NCBI RefSeq assembly: GCF_001542855.1
Contig: NZ_LNBY01000015.1
Location: 248,001 to 312,000, forward strand
From: Erythrobacter sp. AP23
GTDB lineage: Bacteria; Pseudomonadota; Alphaproteobacteria; Sphingomonadales; Sphingomonadaceae
Direction of reading: 5' to 3'
Length of the DNA: 64,000 bases
Shown here piece by piece: positions 36,158 through 49,783 of this stretch. The translations under genes were made by a program, and so were the position numbers. Numbering within the stretch: the stretch's first letter is position 1; each line of letters begins with the position of its first letter. The notes beneath the pieces were generated by a model that was given only the letters and a program-made list of their open reading frames with translations, had not been told where the DNA came from and ran no database searches.

Positions 36158-36937
36158 TCAGAAAATCGAATAGCCGCCGTCGATCACCACCGAATCGCCG
36201 GTGTGGAACTTGCTGGCATCGCTGGCGAAATAGACCGCGATGCCGGCGAAATCCTCGCCCTCCCCCCAGCGGCGCATGGGCACGCGGCCGATCGCCTTTT
36301 CGTTGAAGGCATCCCAGTTCTGCAGCCGTTCGGTCATTTCGGTGGCGATCCAGCCGGGCAGCACCGCATTGGCGCGGATGCCATGGCGGGCGAGTTCGAC
36401 CGCCGTACCGCGCACCATCGCGAGGACCCCGGCCTTGGTCGCGGCATAGGCCTGGTTCTGCGGCGCGCCGTGGATCGCCGAGACCGATGAGGTGACCAGC
36501 AGCGAGCCACCCTTGTCGCCGCCCTCTGCACGTTCGACCATGTGCTTGGCCGCCTCGCGAAAGGTCCAGAACACAGCGTCGAGATTGACCGTGGTGACCT
36601 TGCGCCAGGCCTCGGTGGTCTGCTCGGTCAGCGGCGCGCCGCCGCCGACACCGGCATTGGCGATGCAGGTATCGATCCGCCCGAGGCGCGACAGGCTCTC
36701 GGCCATGGCGTCGATCACGGCCTGTTCGTCGGCAACGTCGACCGCCAGCGCCTCGACCCGCGTGCCATGGGCCTTCAGCTTCTCGAGCGCGGCGGCGTTC
36801 TTGTCCGCATTGCGGCCCCAGATCGCGATATCCGCGCCGGCCGCCGCCAGCCCTTCGGCCATGCCCAGCCCGATCCCGCCATTGCCGCCGGTCACCACTG
36901 CCACCTTGCCGGTGAGGTCGAAGGGTTTGAATGCCAT
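36158..36937 (-). CDS. Short-chain dehydrogenase/reductase
   Basis: A 259-residue classical SDR. Cofactor motif VVTGGNGGIGLGMAEGLA, structural NAG in CIANAGVGGGAPLTEQT, catalytic Ser and YxxxK in SSVSAIHGAPQNQAYAATKAG, and the family ending GDSVVIDGGYSIF. WGRN after the second strand suggests NADPH preference. GGAGAGACGAGC precedes the ATG. It is divergent from a crotonase gene, so both may act on the same acyl compounds; substrate unknown. Confidence 0.9.
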   Translation of the reverse strand: MAFKPFDLTGKVAVVTGGNGGIGLGMAEGLAAAGADIAIWGRNADKNAAALEKLKAHGTRVEALAVDVADEQAVIDAMAESLSRLGRIDTCIANAGVGGGAPLTEQTTEAWRKVTTVNLDAVFWTFREAAKHMVERAEGGDKGGSLLVTSSVSAIHGAPQNQAYAATKAGVLAMVRGTAVELARHGIRANAVLPGWIATEMTERLQNWDAFNEKAIGRVPMRRWGEGEDFAGIAVYFASDASKFHTGDSVVIDGGYSIF

Positions 36938-37017
36938 GCTCGTCTCTCCTCTCCTGCCCACTCATGCCGAGTGGGAGGACGATTGCAAGGCGCAACCCAT
37001 CGGCTAGGCTATCGCGC

Positions 37018-37800
37018 ATGACCGACCTCATCCTGACCGAGATCGCCGACGGGATCGCCACCGTCACCCTCAACCGACCCGAAGCGATGAATGCGCTGTC
37101 GAAAGCACTGCGACACCGGCTGTTCGAGGTGATGACCGCGCTCGATGTGGACGACGCCGTGCGGGCAGTGATCCTCACCGGTGCGGGCGAGCGGGCTTTT
37201 ACCGCCGGATTGGATCTGAAGGAATTGGGATCGCAAGAGGGCGCGCTGGGTGCGGCCAATGCCGAAGGCGCGGAGGAAAACCCGGTCAAGGCGATCGAGC
37301 AATGCAGAAAGCCCGTGATCGGCGCGATCAACGGGGTGGCGATCACCGGCGGGTTCGAACTGGCGCTGGCCTGCGACGTGCTGGTCGCCAGCACCCATGC
37401 GCGCTTTGCCGATACCCATGCGCGCGTGGGCATCGTTCCGGGCTGGGGCCTGTCGCAAAAGCTCAGCCGGATGGTCGGGATTTCGCGCGCCAAGGAGTTG
37501 AGCTTTACCGGCAATTTCCTCGACGCGCCAACCGCCGAGCGCTGGGGGTTGGTCAACCGCGTGGTTGCGCCCGAAGAGCTGCTGCCCGAAGCGCGCCGCC
37601 TCGCCGCCGATATGGCAAGCGTCGACCCTGATTTCCTCGCCACCTACAAGCGGCTGATCGACGAAGGCTACGCCGCCAGTTTCGGTGAGGGACTGGCGCT
37701 CGAACAGCGGCTGTCCTCTGCCGCCAACAGCGCAGTCAGTCCGGAGGAAGTCGAAGCACGCCGAGCCGCCGTGCAGGCGCGGGGCCGCACGCAGGGATGA
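37018..37800 (+). CDS. Enoyl-CoA hydratase/isomerase (crotonase) family protein
   Basis: A 260-residue crotonase. Oxyanion-hole segments are AFTAGLDLKELG and INGVAITGGFELALACD, the latter with the first catalytic Glu. The position of the second catalytic Glu of true hydratases (rat Glu164) reads His in RFADTHARVGIVPGWG, so ordinary hydratase activity is not assured; isomerase or other activity is possible. The ATG at 37018 gives MTDLILTEIADGIATVTLNR, the canonical first strand. Confidence 0.85.
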   Translation: MTDLILTEIADGIATVTLNRPEAMNALSKALRHRLFEVMTALDVDDAVRAVILTGAGERAFTAGLDLKELGSQEGALGAANAEGAEENPVKAIEQCRKPVIGAINGVAITGGFELALACDVLVASTHARFADTHARVGIVPGWGLSQKLSRMVGISRAKELSFTGNFLDAPTAERWGLVNRVVAPEELLPEARRLAADMASVDPDFLATYKRLIDEGYAASFGEGLALEQRLSSAANSAVSPEEVEARRAAVQARGRTQG

Positions 37801-37870
37801 TGCATTCGGCGAAACAACCGGTGAATGTTTGGCGCTTCCGAAATCACGCTCGCCGAGCTATCGAGGCGTC

Positions 37871-38860
37871 ATGGAACGGCAGCTGTCCGCCCGTCTGACC
37901 GGCCTCGCGCCGATCGTCCTTCCCATTCTCGCCATCGCGCTCGCCCGCGCCATGACCCATACGGATTGGGCCGCGGCCAATGCGGTGCTGGCGGCGCTGC
38001 TTTTCGCCTGGATCGTGGCCGATAGCCTGCTGCTGGCGACGATCGCCAAGGCAGAAAAGCGACGGCCCGGCGCGCGCGCAATGCTCGGCGCCGCCGCGCT
38101 CGCCAGCATTATCATCGTGGCCGGTGCGGCCGAGCCGGTTCGCGCGGCGATCCTCTCGATGCCGCCCCTGCTTGCGGCGGCGGCGCTGACGGTCACGCTC
38201 TTCGCGATCTGGAGCGGCGCGGTTTTCGTTCGGGCATTGGCAGCAGGCGCATCGCGCGAAGAGGCCGCCGCGCTCGTCTTCCCGCCAAGACTGGTTCGAT
38301 TCATGAGCGCGGAAGCGCGGATCATGCGGCTCGCCTTGCTGGGCTGGCGGTGCGGGCAGGACATTCCGCAAGGCGCGCAGGCGTTCGACTATCACCGTTT
38401 CCTGTTGCCGATGATCTATGTCTTTCTCGCCTTGCAGGCGATCGAGCTTGCGGTGATGCATTTCCTGCTGATGCAATGGAACGCGACCGTCGCGTGGATC
38501 TGGTTCGGCCTTGGCATTGCGAGTGGGCTGTGGATCATCGGTCTCGCGCAGGGTTTTCGCCTGCATCCGGTGTTGTTGACCGACGAAGGCCTGCGGGTGC
38601 GCAGCGGCATTATGGTCGACGTACTGGTGCCCTACGCCGCGATTGCGGGCGTGGTGCCGAGCGTCGATGCCGAGCAGGTGAAAGCGAAAGACACGCTGAA
38701 CCACGCGGTCCTTTCATGGCCCAATGTCATGCTCGAACTGGATCAGCCGATCATCGTTCGACCGCTGATCGGGGCCGAGCGGAAGATCGTGCGGATTGCC
38801 CTGCGGATCGACGACAGCGCGGCCTTCCTCGCTGCGCTGGAGGAGCGCCTTCGCGCCTAA
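37871..38860 (+). CDS. Multi-pass membrane protein, unknown function
   Basis: A 329-residue protein with about six hydrophobic helices, for example [76 protein letters not shown] and [20 protein letters not shown]. The C-terminal cytoplasmic part ([20 protein letters not shown] to [20 protein letters not shown]) resembles a bacterial PH-like domain. Its stop overlaps the convergent gltD stop by three bases. I do not recognise a characterised homologue. Confidence 0.75.
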   Translation: MERQLSARLTGLAPIVLPILAIALARAMTHTDWAAANAVLAALLFAWIVADSLLLATIAKAEKRRPGARAMLGAAALASIIIVAGAAEPVRAAILSMPPLLAAAALTVTLFAIWSGAVFVRALAAGASREEAAALVFPPRLVRFMSAEARIMRLALLGWRCGQDIPQGAQAFDYHRFLLPMIYVFLALQAIELAVMHFLLMQWNATVAWIWFGLGIASGLWIIGLAQGFRLHPVLLTDEGLRVRSGIMVDVLVPYAAIAGVVPSVDAEQVKAKDTLNHAVLSWPNVMLELDQPIIVRPLIGAERKIVRIALRIDDSAAFLAALEERLRA

Positions 38861-40293
38861 CGCGGCAGTTCGCTCGCGCCCATCAGCGCCTTGTCGACCG
38901 CATGGGCGCATTGACGCCCCTCGCGGATCGCCCAGACTACCAGGCTCTGCCCGCGGCGCATGTCGCCGCAGGTAAAGACGTTGGGCTCGCTGGTGAGGTA
39001 CCAGTCGGTATCCGCCGCGACATTGCCGCGGGTGTCGAGATCGACACCCGCGCGGTCGAGCAGGCCCCGCCGCTTGGGCCCGGTGAAGCCCATCGCCAGC
39101 AGGATCAGATCGGCCTTAAGCGTGAAAGCACTGCCTTCGATCTCCTGCATGCGCCCGTCCTTCCATTCGACGCGCACGCATTCGAGCCCGGCGACGTCGC
39201 CATTCTCCTCGACCACGCGCTTGGTCAGAACGGCCCAGTCGCGCTCGACCCCTTCTTCATGGCTCGAGGAGGTGCGCAGCTTCAACGGCCAGTCCGGCCA
39301 GGTCAGGCCCTTGTCCTCCTTTTCCGGCGGCTTGGGCATGATCTCGAGCTGCGTCACGCTGGCCGCGCCCTGGCGGTTGGAAGTGCCGACACAGTCGCTG
39401 CCGGTATCGCCGCCGCCGATCACGATCACGTGCTTGCCCGTGGCCGTCAGGCTCCCGCGCGGGGCCGCGCGAACCTCGTCGTCGCCTGCATTGCGCTTGT
39501 TCTGCTGGGTCAGGAACTCCATCGCCAGCCGCACGCCGTCGAGCTCCGAACCGGGAATGTCGAGCTGGCGCGCTTCCTCGGCCCCGCCGGCGAGCACCAC
39601 CGCATCGAAATTCTCCTGCAGCGCCTGGAAGCTGACCTCGACCCCGACCTCGCTCGACGTGCGGAACTGGACGCCTTCGGCCTCCATCTGCACCGCGCGC
39701 CGGTTGATGAGGTGTTTTTCCATCTTGAAGTCGGGAATGCCGTAGCGCAGCAGGCCGCCGATCCGGTCGCTCTTCTCGAACACGGTTACCGCGTGGCCGG
39801 CCCGGGCGAGCTGTTGTGCGCAGGCGAGGCCGGCCGGGCCGCTCCCGATCACCGCAACCGACTTGCCGGTGCGCTTCTCGGGCAGCTCGGGTTTGACCCA
39901 GCCTTCGGCAAAGCCGCGATCGATGATCGCGCATTCGATGCTTTTGATCGTGACCGGCGAATCCACGATGTTGAGCGTGCAGGCCGCCTCGCACGGTGCG
40001 GGGCAGACGCGGCCGGTGAACTCGGGAAAATTGTTGGTCGAGTGGAGAACGTCGAGCGCGTTTTTCCAGTCGTCTTCGTAGACGAGGTGGTTCCAGTCCG
40101 GGATGATGTTGTTCACCGGACAGCCGGTGTGACAATAGGGAATGCCGCAATTCATGCAGCGCGCGGCCTGGCGGCGCAGCTCGTCCTCGGGCAGCGGAAC
40201 GACGAATTCCTTGTAATTCGCCACTCGCTCCTTCGGGTCGAGATAGGTGCGGTCGTGCCGCTCGTATTCTAGAAAGCCGGTTTCCTTGCCCAC
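38857..40293 (-). CDS. gltD: Glutamate synthase, small (beta) subunit
   Basis: NADPH-oxidising subunit of GOGAT, 478 residues. It passes electrons through FAD and Fe-S clusters to GltB for glutamate synthesis. N-terminal cysteine cluster [22 protein letters not shown]-binding [18 protein letters not shown] and NADPH-binding [20 protein letters not shown] are all present. Lies downstream of gltB, with a two-hairpin repeat between them. Confidence 0.97.
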   Translation of the reverse strand: MGKETGFLEYERHDRTYLDPKERVANYKEFVVPLPEDELRRQAARCMNCGIPYCHTGCPVNNIIPDWNHLVYEDDWKNALDVLHSTNNFPEFTGRVCPAPCEAACTLNIVDSPVTIKSIECAIIDRGFAEGWVKPELPEKRTGKSVAVIGSGPAGLACAQQLARAGHAVTVFEKSDRIGGLLRYGIPDFKMEKHLINRRAVQMEAEGVQFRTSSEVGVEVSFQALQENFDAVVLAGGAEEARQLDIPGSELDGVRLAMEFLTQQNKRNAGDDEVRAAPRGSLTATGKHVIVIGGGDTGSDCVGTSNRQGAASVTQLEIMPKPPEKEDKGLTWPDWPLKLRTSSSHEEGVERDWAVLTKRVVEENGDVAGLECVRVEWKDGRMQEIEGSAFTLKADLILLAMGFTGPKRRGLLDRAGVDLDTRGNVAADTDWYLTSEPNVFTCGDMRRGQSLVVWAIREGRQCAHAVDKALMGASELPR

Positions 40294-40320
40294 GAGGTCA
40301 AATCTCCGATTTGGCCGAAT

Positions 40321-40395
40321 CCCCCGCGCAGGCGGGGGTCCCGCCAGGCTGCGCGGGAACGTTGAAAGAAGAAGCGGGATCCCCGCCTTCGCGGG
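40321..40395. repeat. Two-hairpin REP-like element, copy 1 (gltB-gltD gap)
   Basis: First hairpin: CCCCCGC, loop GCAG, GCGGGGG (40321-40338). Second hairpin: CCCGC, loop CTTC, GCGGG (40382-40395), that is, the same design inverted with loop GAAG. The pair is 43 nt apart. A second copy with the same architecture lies at 49696-49765. It sits inside the gltBD operon and could influence the relative level or stability of gltD mRNA. Confidence 0.7.
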
Positions 40396-40419
40396 AGTGA
40401 ATGGGGAGGTCGAAATCGA

Positions 40420-45072
<4,653 letters not shown>

Positions 45073-45291
45073 TGGCGAAGCGTCCTCCTTCGTGCCCGCC
45101 GACCGGCCTCGCTGGATGCGGGGCGGCCGGGAACATGGTCGAGCGGTGCCCTTCGCGGCACCTGCAAAATTGCGCGAAGGGCCCTAATGCCGACAGGATC
45201 GATATTTTGCAACTGCGAGAAGCGTAGCAAAATTTCTCCAGCGCCAAGAATTACGCTTGAGCGCGCGTTTCCGTAGAGGAAATTCGTATGC

Positions 45292-46266
45292 TTACTTCGG
45301 CTTGCCGACGCGGCTGAGCTTGTCGAGCGCGCTGCGCAGATCCGCCTGCGGATCGCCGGAGCCGCCGCCCGAACCGCGATCGGGAGCTTCGCGCTCCGCT
45401 TCCCGGCGCAGAAAGGCGATGACCGGATCGGCATCTCCATTCTCGGGCGGGCCTGCCTTCAAAGCATCGAGCGCAGTGCCGAGACGCTGGGTCAGCTCCT
45501 CGAGCGAGAGGTCGCCGAGCGCTGCGGGCGGAGGAGGGCTGGCTGCGCTTTCCGGCTCGAGCGTCTCTTCCGCCTCAGCCTCCACCGTCGCGCTGTGCGA
45601 ACTCTCCGCTTCTGTGTCCGGAGAGGTCTGGACGGCGGGTTCCTCCACCGGGGAGACCGGCTCTTGCGTATCTTCCCACGCATCCGCGGCCTCGGTCTCG
45701 TGGATGGGTTCTTCCCATTGCTCGGCGAAATAGGGGTCGTCGGGAACGCTTTCGACCTCCTCGAGAACGGCTTCTTCGGTATCGGCATCGCGGGCGGTCA
45801 GGCCGCCGCGCGCGCTTCCCTCGAACGAACCGATGCCCTCTTCCGGCAAATCTTCGCGCGGGTTGAAAGGGCGCCGCGGAGCGTCCGCCCCTGTGTCGGC
45901 GGGCCTGGGTTCTTCCTTGTCGTCCTGAAGCCAGACGCCGGCGGTTTCGGCGGCCTCTTCGTCGTCGCTTTCGTCGCTTGCCTCGTTGATCGCGGCAACC
46001 CGCATGGCAAGCACGAGGCCGATCATCAGGCCGAGCAGCGCGGCACCCATCGAGAGGACGACGCGGGTAGCGGATTCGCCTGGCAAGATGCCGGCAAGAC
46101 CGAAACGCTCGGCCAATAGCTGGTGCACCCCGGCCGGCATCACGAACAGGCCGAGCCCCAGCAGCAGCGCGAACCACGCGCCGACGCCCCACTTGAAGGC
46201 GGGGTGGCTACTGATCGGCGCTGTGCGCTTGGCGGCAGTCATTTCTCGTTCGAATACCCGTTCCAT
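45292..46266 (-). CDS. Acidic membrane protein of unknown function
   Basis: A 324-residue protein with two N-terminal transmembrane helices (GVGAWFALLLGLGLFVMPAG and ATRVVLSMGAALLGLMIGLVLA). A long cytoplasmic or periplasmic region follows, rich in Glu, Asp, Pro and Ala (for example NEASDESDDEEAAETAG), probably disordered. It ends with short helices LEELTQRLGTALDALKAG and DPQADLRSALDKLSRVGKPK. Alternative start at 46242 (MTAAKRTAPISS). It begins 5 nt after the glycosyltransferase stop, suggesting an operon. No family recognised. Confidence 0.75.
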   Translation of the reverse strand: MERVFEREMTAAKRTAPISSHPAFKWGVGAWFALLLGLGLFVMPAGVHQLLAERFGLAGILPGESATRVVLSMGAALLGLMIGLVLAMRVAAINEASDESDDEEAAETAGVWLQDDKEEPRPADTGADAPRRPFNPREDLPEEGIGSFEGSARGGLTARDADTEEAVLEEVESVPDDPYFAEQWEEPIHETEAADAWEDTQEPVSPVEEPAVQTSPDTEAESSHSATVEAEAEETLEPESAASPPPPAALGDLSLEELTQRLGTALDALKAGPPENGDADPVIAFLRREAEREAPDRGSGGGSGDPQADLRSALDKLSRVGKPK

Positions 46267-46271
46267 GCGGC

Positions 46272-47489
46272 TCACTCGGTCGCTGAAGAGCCACTTTCTA
46301 GCAGATGTTGGTAAACGGCCCGATAACGATCGATGTTCCTCGCCCAATCGTGGTTTTCGGCGACATGGCAGCGACCGGCCTCGCGCATCGCGGGCCAGCG
46401 GTATTTCTCGTCGATGAAGCGCGCCAGCGCTTCTGCGATTCCCGCGGGATCGTCGGGCGGAAACAGCAGCCCGGTGACACCGTCCTCGATCAGCTCGCGA
46501 TGCCCGCCGACATCGCTCGCGGCGACGATCCGCCTCTGTGCCATGGCCTCGAGCGGCTTGAGCGGCGTGACGAGATCGGTCAGCCGCGATTTTTTGCGCG
46601 GGTAGGCGAGCACATCGACCAGCGAATAGTAGCGCTCGACCTCGCTGTGCGGAACGCGGCCGGTAAAGATGATCGCATCGCGTGCCGGAGAGGCCGCCGC
46701 CTGCGCGTGCAGCGTCTCCTCCATCGGCCCACCGCCGACGAGCAGGAGTTGCGTGTCCGGGTGGCGTGCGCGCAGCATCGGCATGGCGGCGATGGCGTCA
46801 TCGAGCCCTTCATAGTCGTAAAAGCTGCCGATGAAGCCGATCACCGGCCCCTCGCCAATGCCGATCTGCCGCGCCAGCCCGACGTCGCGCGGTGGCGGTT
46901 CGCCGAACAGGGCAAGGTCGACGCCATTGGGCGACAGCGCGAGTTTACCTCCGTCGTGTCCGCGCTCGACAAGGTCCCCGCGCAACCCCTCGCTAATCGT
47001 GAACACCGCATCGGCCCCCTTGACCACGCGGTCCTCAAGCGCGCGGGTCAGGCGATATTTGAGCGAGCCTGCGCTGCCGGTTCCATTGCCCACCGCCGCA
47101 TCCTCCCAGAAGGCGCGGATCTCATACACCAGGGGCACGCCAAGTCGCCGTGCGGCGCGCAGGCCGGCCATACCGCACAATGCAGGCGAATGCGCATGCA
47201 GGATATCGGGGCGCCAGTCGGCGGCGAGACGCTCGATGCCGGCGCGCAGTGCCGCGATCTCGCGCCATTCGCGCAGGCCCGGAAGGCTGGACGGGGTGCC
47301 CGGCACGCGGTGGAATGTCAGCCCGTCGACCTCCTCGATCGGCGGGCCGCCTCGAACATGGCGTGGGCCGGTAATTCCGCGTATCTCGACGCCCGCGGCC
47401 TGCAGGCTCTTGAGGATCGCGCGCGTGCGGAAGGTATAGCCGGAATGCAGCGGCAGCGAATGGTCGAGGATATGCAGCACGCGGGTCAT
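46272..47489 (-). CDS. Glycosyltransferase family 4, exosortase A system-associated
   Basis: A 405-residue GT-B glycosyltransferase. The N-terminus VLHILDHSLPLHSGYTFRTR is the signature of the exosortase A-associated family (TIGR04063). Donor-site features are SPNGVDLALFG, VIGFIGSFYDYEGLDDAI, LLLVGGGPMEETL and the EX7E-like TPLKPLEAMAQRRIVAASDV. Members are thought to build the glycan of exopolysaccharide or PEP-CTERM protein systems. No exosortase gene is in the window. Divergent from the ligase pair at 47570, 80 nt away. Confidence 0.87.
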   Translation of the reverse strand: MTRVLHILDHSLPLHSGYTFRTRAILKSLQAAGVEIRGITGPRHVRGGPPIEEVDGLTFHRVPGTPSSLPGLREWREIAALRAGIERLAADWRPDILHAHSPALCGMAGLRAARRLGVPLVYEIRAFWEDAAVGNGTGSAGSLKYRLTRALEDRVVKGADAVFTISEGLRGDLVERGHDGGKLALSPNGVDLALFGEPPPRDVGLARQIGIGEGPVIGFIGSFYDYEGLDDAIAAMPMLRARHPDTQLLLVGGGPMEETLHAQAAASPARDAIIFTGRVPHSEVERYYSLVDVLAYPRKKSRLTDLVTPLKPLEAMAQRRIVAASDVGGHRELIEDGVTGLLFPPDDPAGIAEALARFIDEKYRWPAMREAGRCHVAENHDWARNIDRYRAVYQHLLESGSSATE

Positions 47490-47569
47490 CGGCTGCGCTG
47501 TGTGACACAACAGGCTTAACGGCGCGTCAACCGCGTTGCATTAGGGGGTAGCGCAGGAAGAACCGCCTT

Positions 47570-47755
47570 GTGATCGATTATTTCGCCCTTGCCCTGACCC
47601 ATGCGCTGATCATGATCGCGCTGTTCCGCATATTGATGCGCGACCAACTCGATCGCGAGGACCCGCTCAGCGACCATGCGGCGGATGCGGACGCGCCAAG
47701 CAGGCGCGAGGCGCGGCGCGCCCGGCGCAGCCGCAAGGAACCGGGCGATGCTTGA
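47570..47755 (+). CDS. Small membrane protein coupled to the O-glycosylation ligase (61 aa)
   Basis: Starts at GTG 47570 after AGGAAG. The product MIDYFALALTHALIMIALFR has one hydrophobic helix followed by a strongly charged tail (SRREARRARRSRKEPGD). The coding end overlaps the ligase start by 8 nt, a tight coupling that supports a real gene. Function unknown; it may be an accessory subunit of the ligase. Confidence 0.65.
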   Translation: MIDYFALALTHALIMIALFRILMRDQLDREDPLSDHAADADAPSRREARRARRSRKEPGDA

Positions 47756-49130
47756 CGCCGCACTGTTCCTCACCGTGATGGGCATGTTCGCGCTTGGTCT
47801 CAAGCGGCCCTTCGTCTGGGTTCTGGCCTATCTCTACATCGATATCCTCGCCCCGCAGAAGATCGGCTGGACGCTGACGCCGCTGCTGCCCATCTCGCTT
47901 ATCGCCTTCCTGCTGGCATTTGCCGGCTGGGCGGTGGCCGATCCGAAGGCGGAAACGCGCTTCACCCTGCGCCAGGGCATCCTGCTGGTGCTGCTGCTCT
48001 ATTGCTTCATGACGCTGCAATGGGCCGAATTCCCGGAAAATGCGCAGGGCAAGTGGGACTGGGTATGGAAGGCGCTGGTGTTCGCGATCTTCCTGCCCTT
48101 CACGCTGTTCACGCGGCTGCGGATCGAGGCCGCGGCGCTGGTGCTGGTGCTGACCGCAGGTGCGATCATCATCTCGGCAGGCATGAAGACCGCGCTCGGC
48201 GGCGGGGGCTACGACAGCCTCTATTTCTTCGTGAACGACAATTCGAACATCTACGAAAGTTCGACCCTGGCGACCGTCTCGATCGCGCTGATCCCGATCA
48301 TTTTGTGGTTCGCCAAACACGGCACCATTTTCCCGCCCGACTGGCGCGTGAAGACCTTTGCCGGCCTGCTGATCTTCGCCTGCCTGCTGGTGCCGGTGGG
48401 AACCGAGGCGCGCACAGGTCTCGTGTGCATCGCCATGCTCGGCCTGCTGATGCTGCGCGACGTCAAGAACCGCATCATGTATCTGATGGCGGCGGGCGCA
48501 CTTGGCGTGATGGCACTGCCGTTCATCCCGGCGAGCTATTACGAGCGCATGGCGACACTCGGCTCGCTCCAGTCCGACCAGTCGGCTTCCACCCGCGTGC
48601 AGGTCTGGATGTGGACGCTCGATTACGCAACCGAGAACCCGCTCGGCGGCGGGTTCGACGCCTATCGTGCGAACGAGTTCACCTATGATTTGCCGGTGAC
48701 GCGTGACGAAGGCGGGGCGTTGGTCACCGAAATCAAGGAAGTGACCGACGAATCGCGTGCGTTTCATTCCTCCTTCTTCGAGATGCTTGGCGAGCAGGGC
48801 TGGCCGGGGCTGTTCCTGTGGGTCAGCCTGCATGCGCTCGGCCTGCTGCAGATGGAACGCATTCGCCGAAGATGGCGCAATCGCGACAGCCCGGCAGAAC
48901 AATGGCAGGGGCCGCTGGCGAGCGCCTTGCAGTTTTCCAACATCATCTATCTGGTCGGAGCGACCTTCCAGGGGATCGCCTACCAGCCGGTGTTCCTGAT
49001 GCTGATCGGGCTGCAGATCGCGCTGTCGACCTATTGCCGCAAACGCGATTCGGCCAGGGCCGAGGCGGAGCGCAAGGCGCTGCGCGAAGCGCGCCGCACG
49101 GCTGCCTCGGCCAAGCCCGCCATGCCGTAA
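47748..49130 (+). CDS. O-antigen ligase-like protein, exosortase A-associated (DUF5935/Wzy type)
   Basis: A 460-residue multi-pass membrane protein. The N-terminal region FALGLKRPFVWVLAYLYIDI and the NDNSNIYESSTLATVSIALI segment fit the putative O-glycosylation ligase of exosortase A systems (TIGR03097, DUF5935). A large periplasmic loop carries NPLGGGFDAYRANEFTYD and RAFHSSFFEMLGEQGWPGLF, the latter with the His typical of Wzy/WaaL ligases. AGGA precedes the ATG inside the end of the preceding small gene. Family call is good; whether it acts on protein or polysaccharide is unknown. Confidence 0.83.
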   Translation: MLDAALFLTVMGMFALGLKRPFVWVLAYLYIDILAPQKIGWTLTPLLPISLIAFLLAFAGWAVADPKAETRFTLRQGILLVLLLYCFMTLQWAEFPENAQGKWDWVWKALVFAIFLPFTLFTRLRIEAAALVLVLTAGAIIISAGMKTALGGGGYDSLYFFVNDNSNIYESSTLATVSIALIPIILWFAKHGTIFPPDWRVKTFAGLLIFACLLVPVGTEARTGLVCIAMLGLLMLRDVKNRIMYLMAAGALGVMALPFIPASYYERMATLGSLQSDQSASTRVQVWMWTLDYATENPLGGGFDAYRANEFTYDLPVTRDEGGALVTEIKEVTDESRAFHSSFFEMLGEQGWPGLFLWVSLHALGLLQMERIRRRWRNRDSPAEQWQGPLASALQFSNIIYLVGATFQGIAYQPVFLMLIGLQIALSTYCRKRDSARAEAERKALREARRTAASAKPAMP

Positions 49131-49240
49131 CGGCACCATTCGCGCGGTTGCGCGCCCTCTTTCCATGCGCCATGACTCGCGCCGCATCGCGCGGCCGGAG
49201 TCGCGCGAAACCGACGATTTGGACAAGAGGAGAGGCGCGC

Positions 49241-49690
49241 ATGAGCCCGCAGGAACTGGCAGAGAAGGTTGGCGAACACATCGCCACGAGCGAATGGGTC
49301 GAAATGAGCCAGGAGCGCATCAACCAGTTCGCCGATGCCACCGGCGACCACCAGTTCATCCACATCGACGAGGAAGCGGCCAAGATGACGCCGTTCGGCG
49401 GCACGATCGCGCACGGCTTCCTGACGCTGTCGATGATCCCCTATCTCGGCGCCAATTCGGATATGCCCAAGGTCGAAGGCGTGAAGATGGGCGTCAACTA
49501 CGGCGGCAACAAGACGCGCTTCATCAGCCCCGTCCGCAGCGGCAAGCGCATCCGCGGACACTGGAAGCTGCTCGAAATGAACGAGAAGCGCCCCGGCCAG
49601 TGGCAGCAGACCTGCGAGATCACCATGGAGATCGAGGGCGAGGAAAAGCCCGCCCTGATCTGCGAATGGATCAACCAGATTTTCGTTTAA
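49241..49690 (+). CDS. MaoC family (R)-specific enoyl-CoA hydratase
   Basis: A 149-residue single hot-dog domain protein. The hydratase motif is FADATGDHQFIHIDEEAAKM with the Asp/His dyad, followed by PFGGTIAHGFLTLSMIPYL. Such enzymes hydrate trans-2-enoyl-CoA to (R)-3-hydroxyacyl-CoA, linking beta-oxidation to polyhydroxyalkanoate. AGAGGAGAGG precedes the ATG. Thiolase follows after a repeat element. Confidence 0.9.
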   Translation: MSPQELAEKVGEHIATSEWVEMSQERINQFADATGDHQFIHIDEEAAKMTPFGGTIAHGFLTLSMIPYLGANSDMPKVEGVKMGVNYGGNKTRFISPVRSGKRIRGHWKLLEMNEKRPGQWQQTCEITMEIEGEEKPALICEWINQIFV

Positions 49691-49695
49691 TGTGA

Positions 49696-49765
49696 GTCCC
49701 AGCGAAGGCTGGGACCTCCGTCGGCCCCGCGCCATCCCTCAAGGAGACCCCGGCCTGCGCTGGGG
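49696..49765. repeat. Two-hairpin REP-like element, copy 2
   Basis: First hairpin: GTCCCAGC, loop GAAG, GCTGGGAC (49696-49715). Second hairpin: CCCCGGC, loop CTGC, GCTGGGG with one G-T pair (49748-49765). Read on the minus strand this is a GCAG-loop hairpin followed by an inverted GAAG-loop hairpin, exactly the architecture of the copy at 40321-40395, in opposite orientation. Confidence 0.7.
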
Positions 49766-49783
49766 ATCAGCAAGGAAAAGCAA

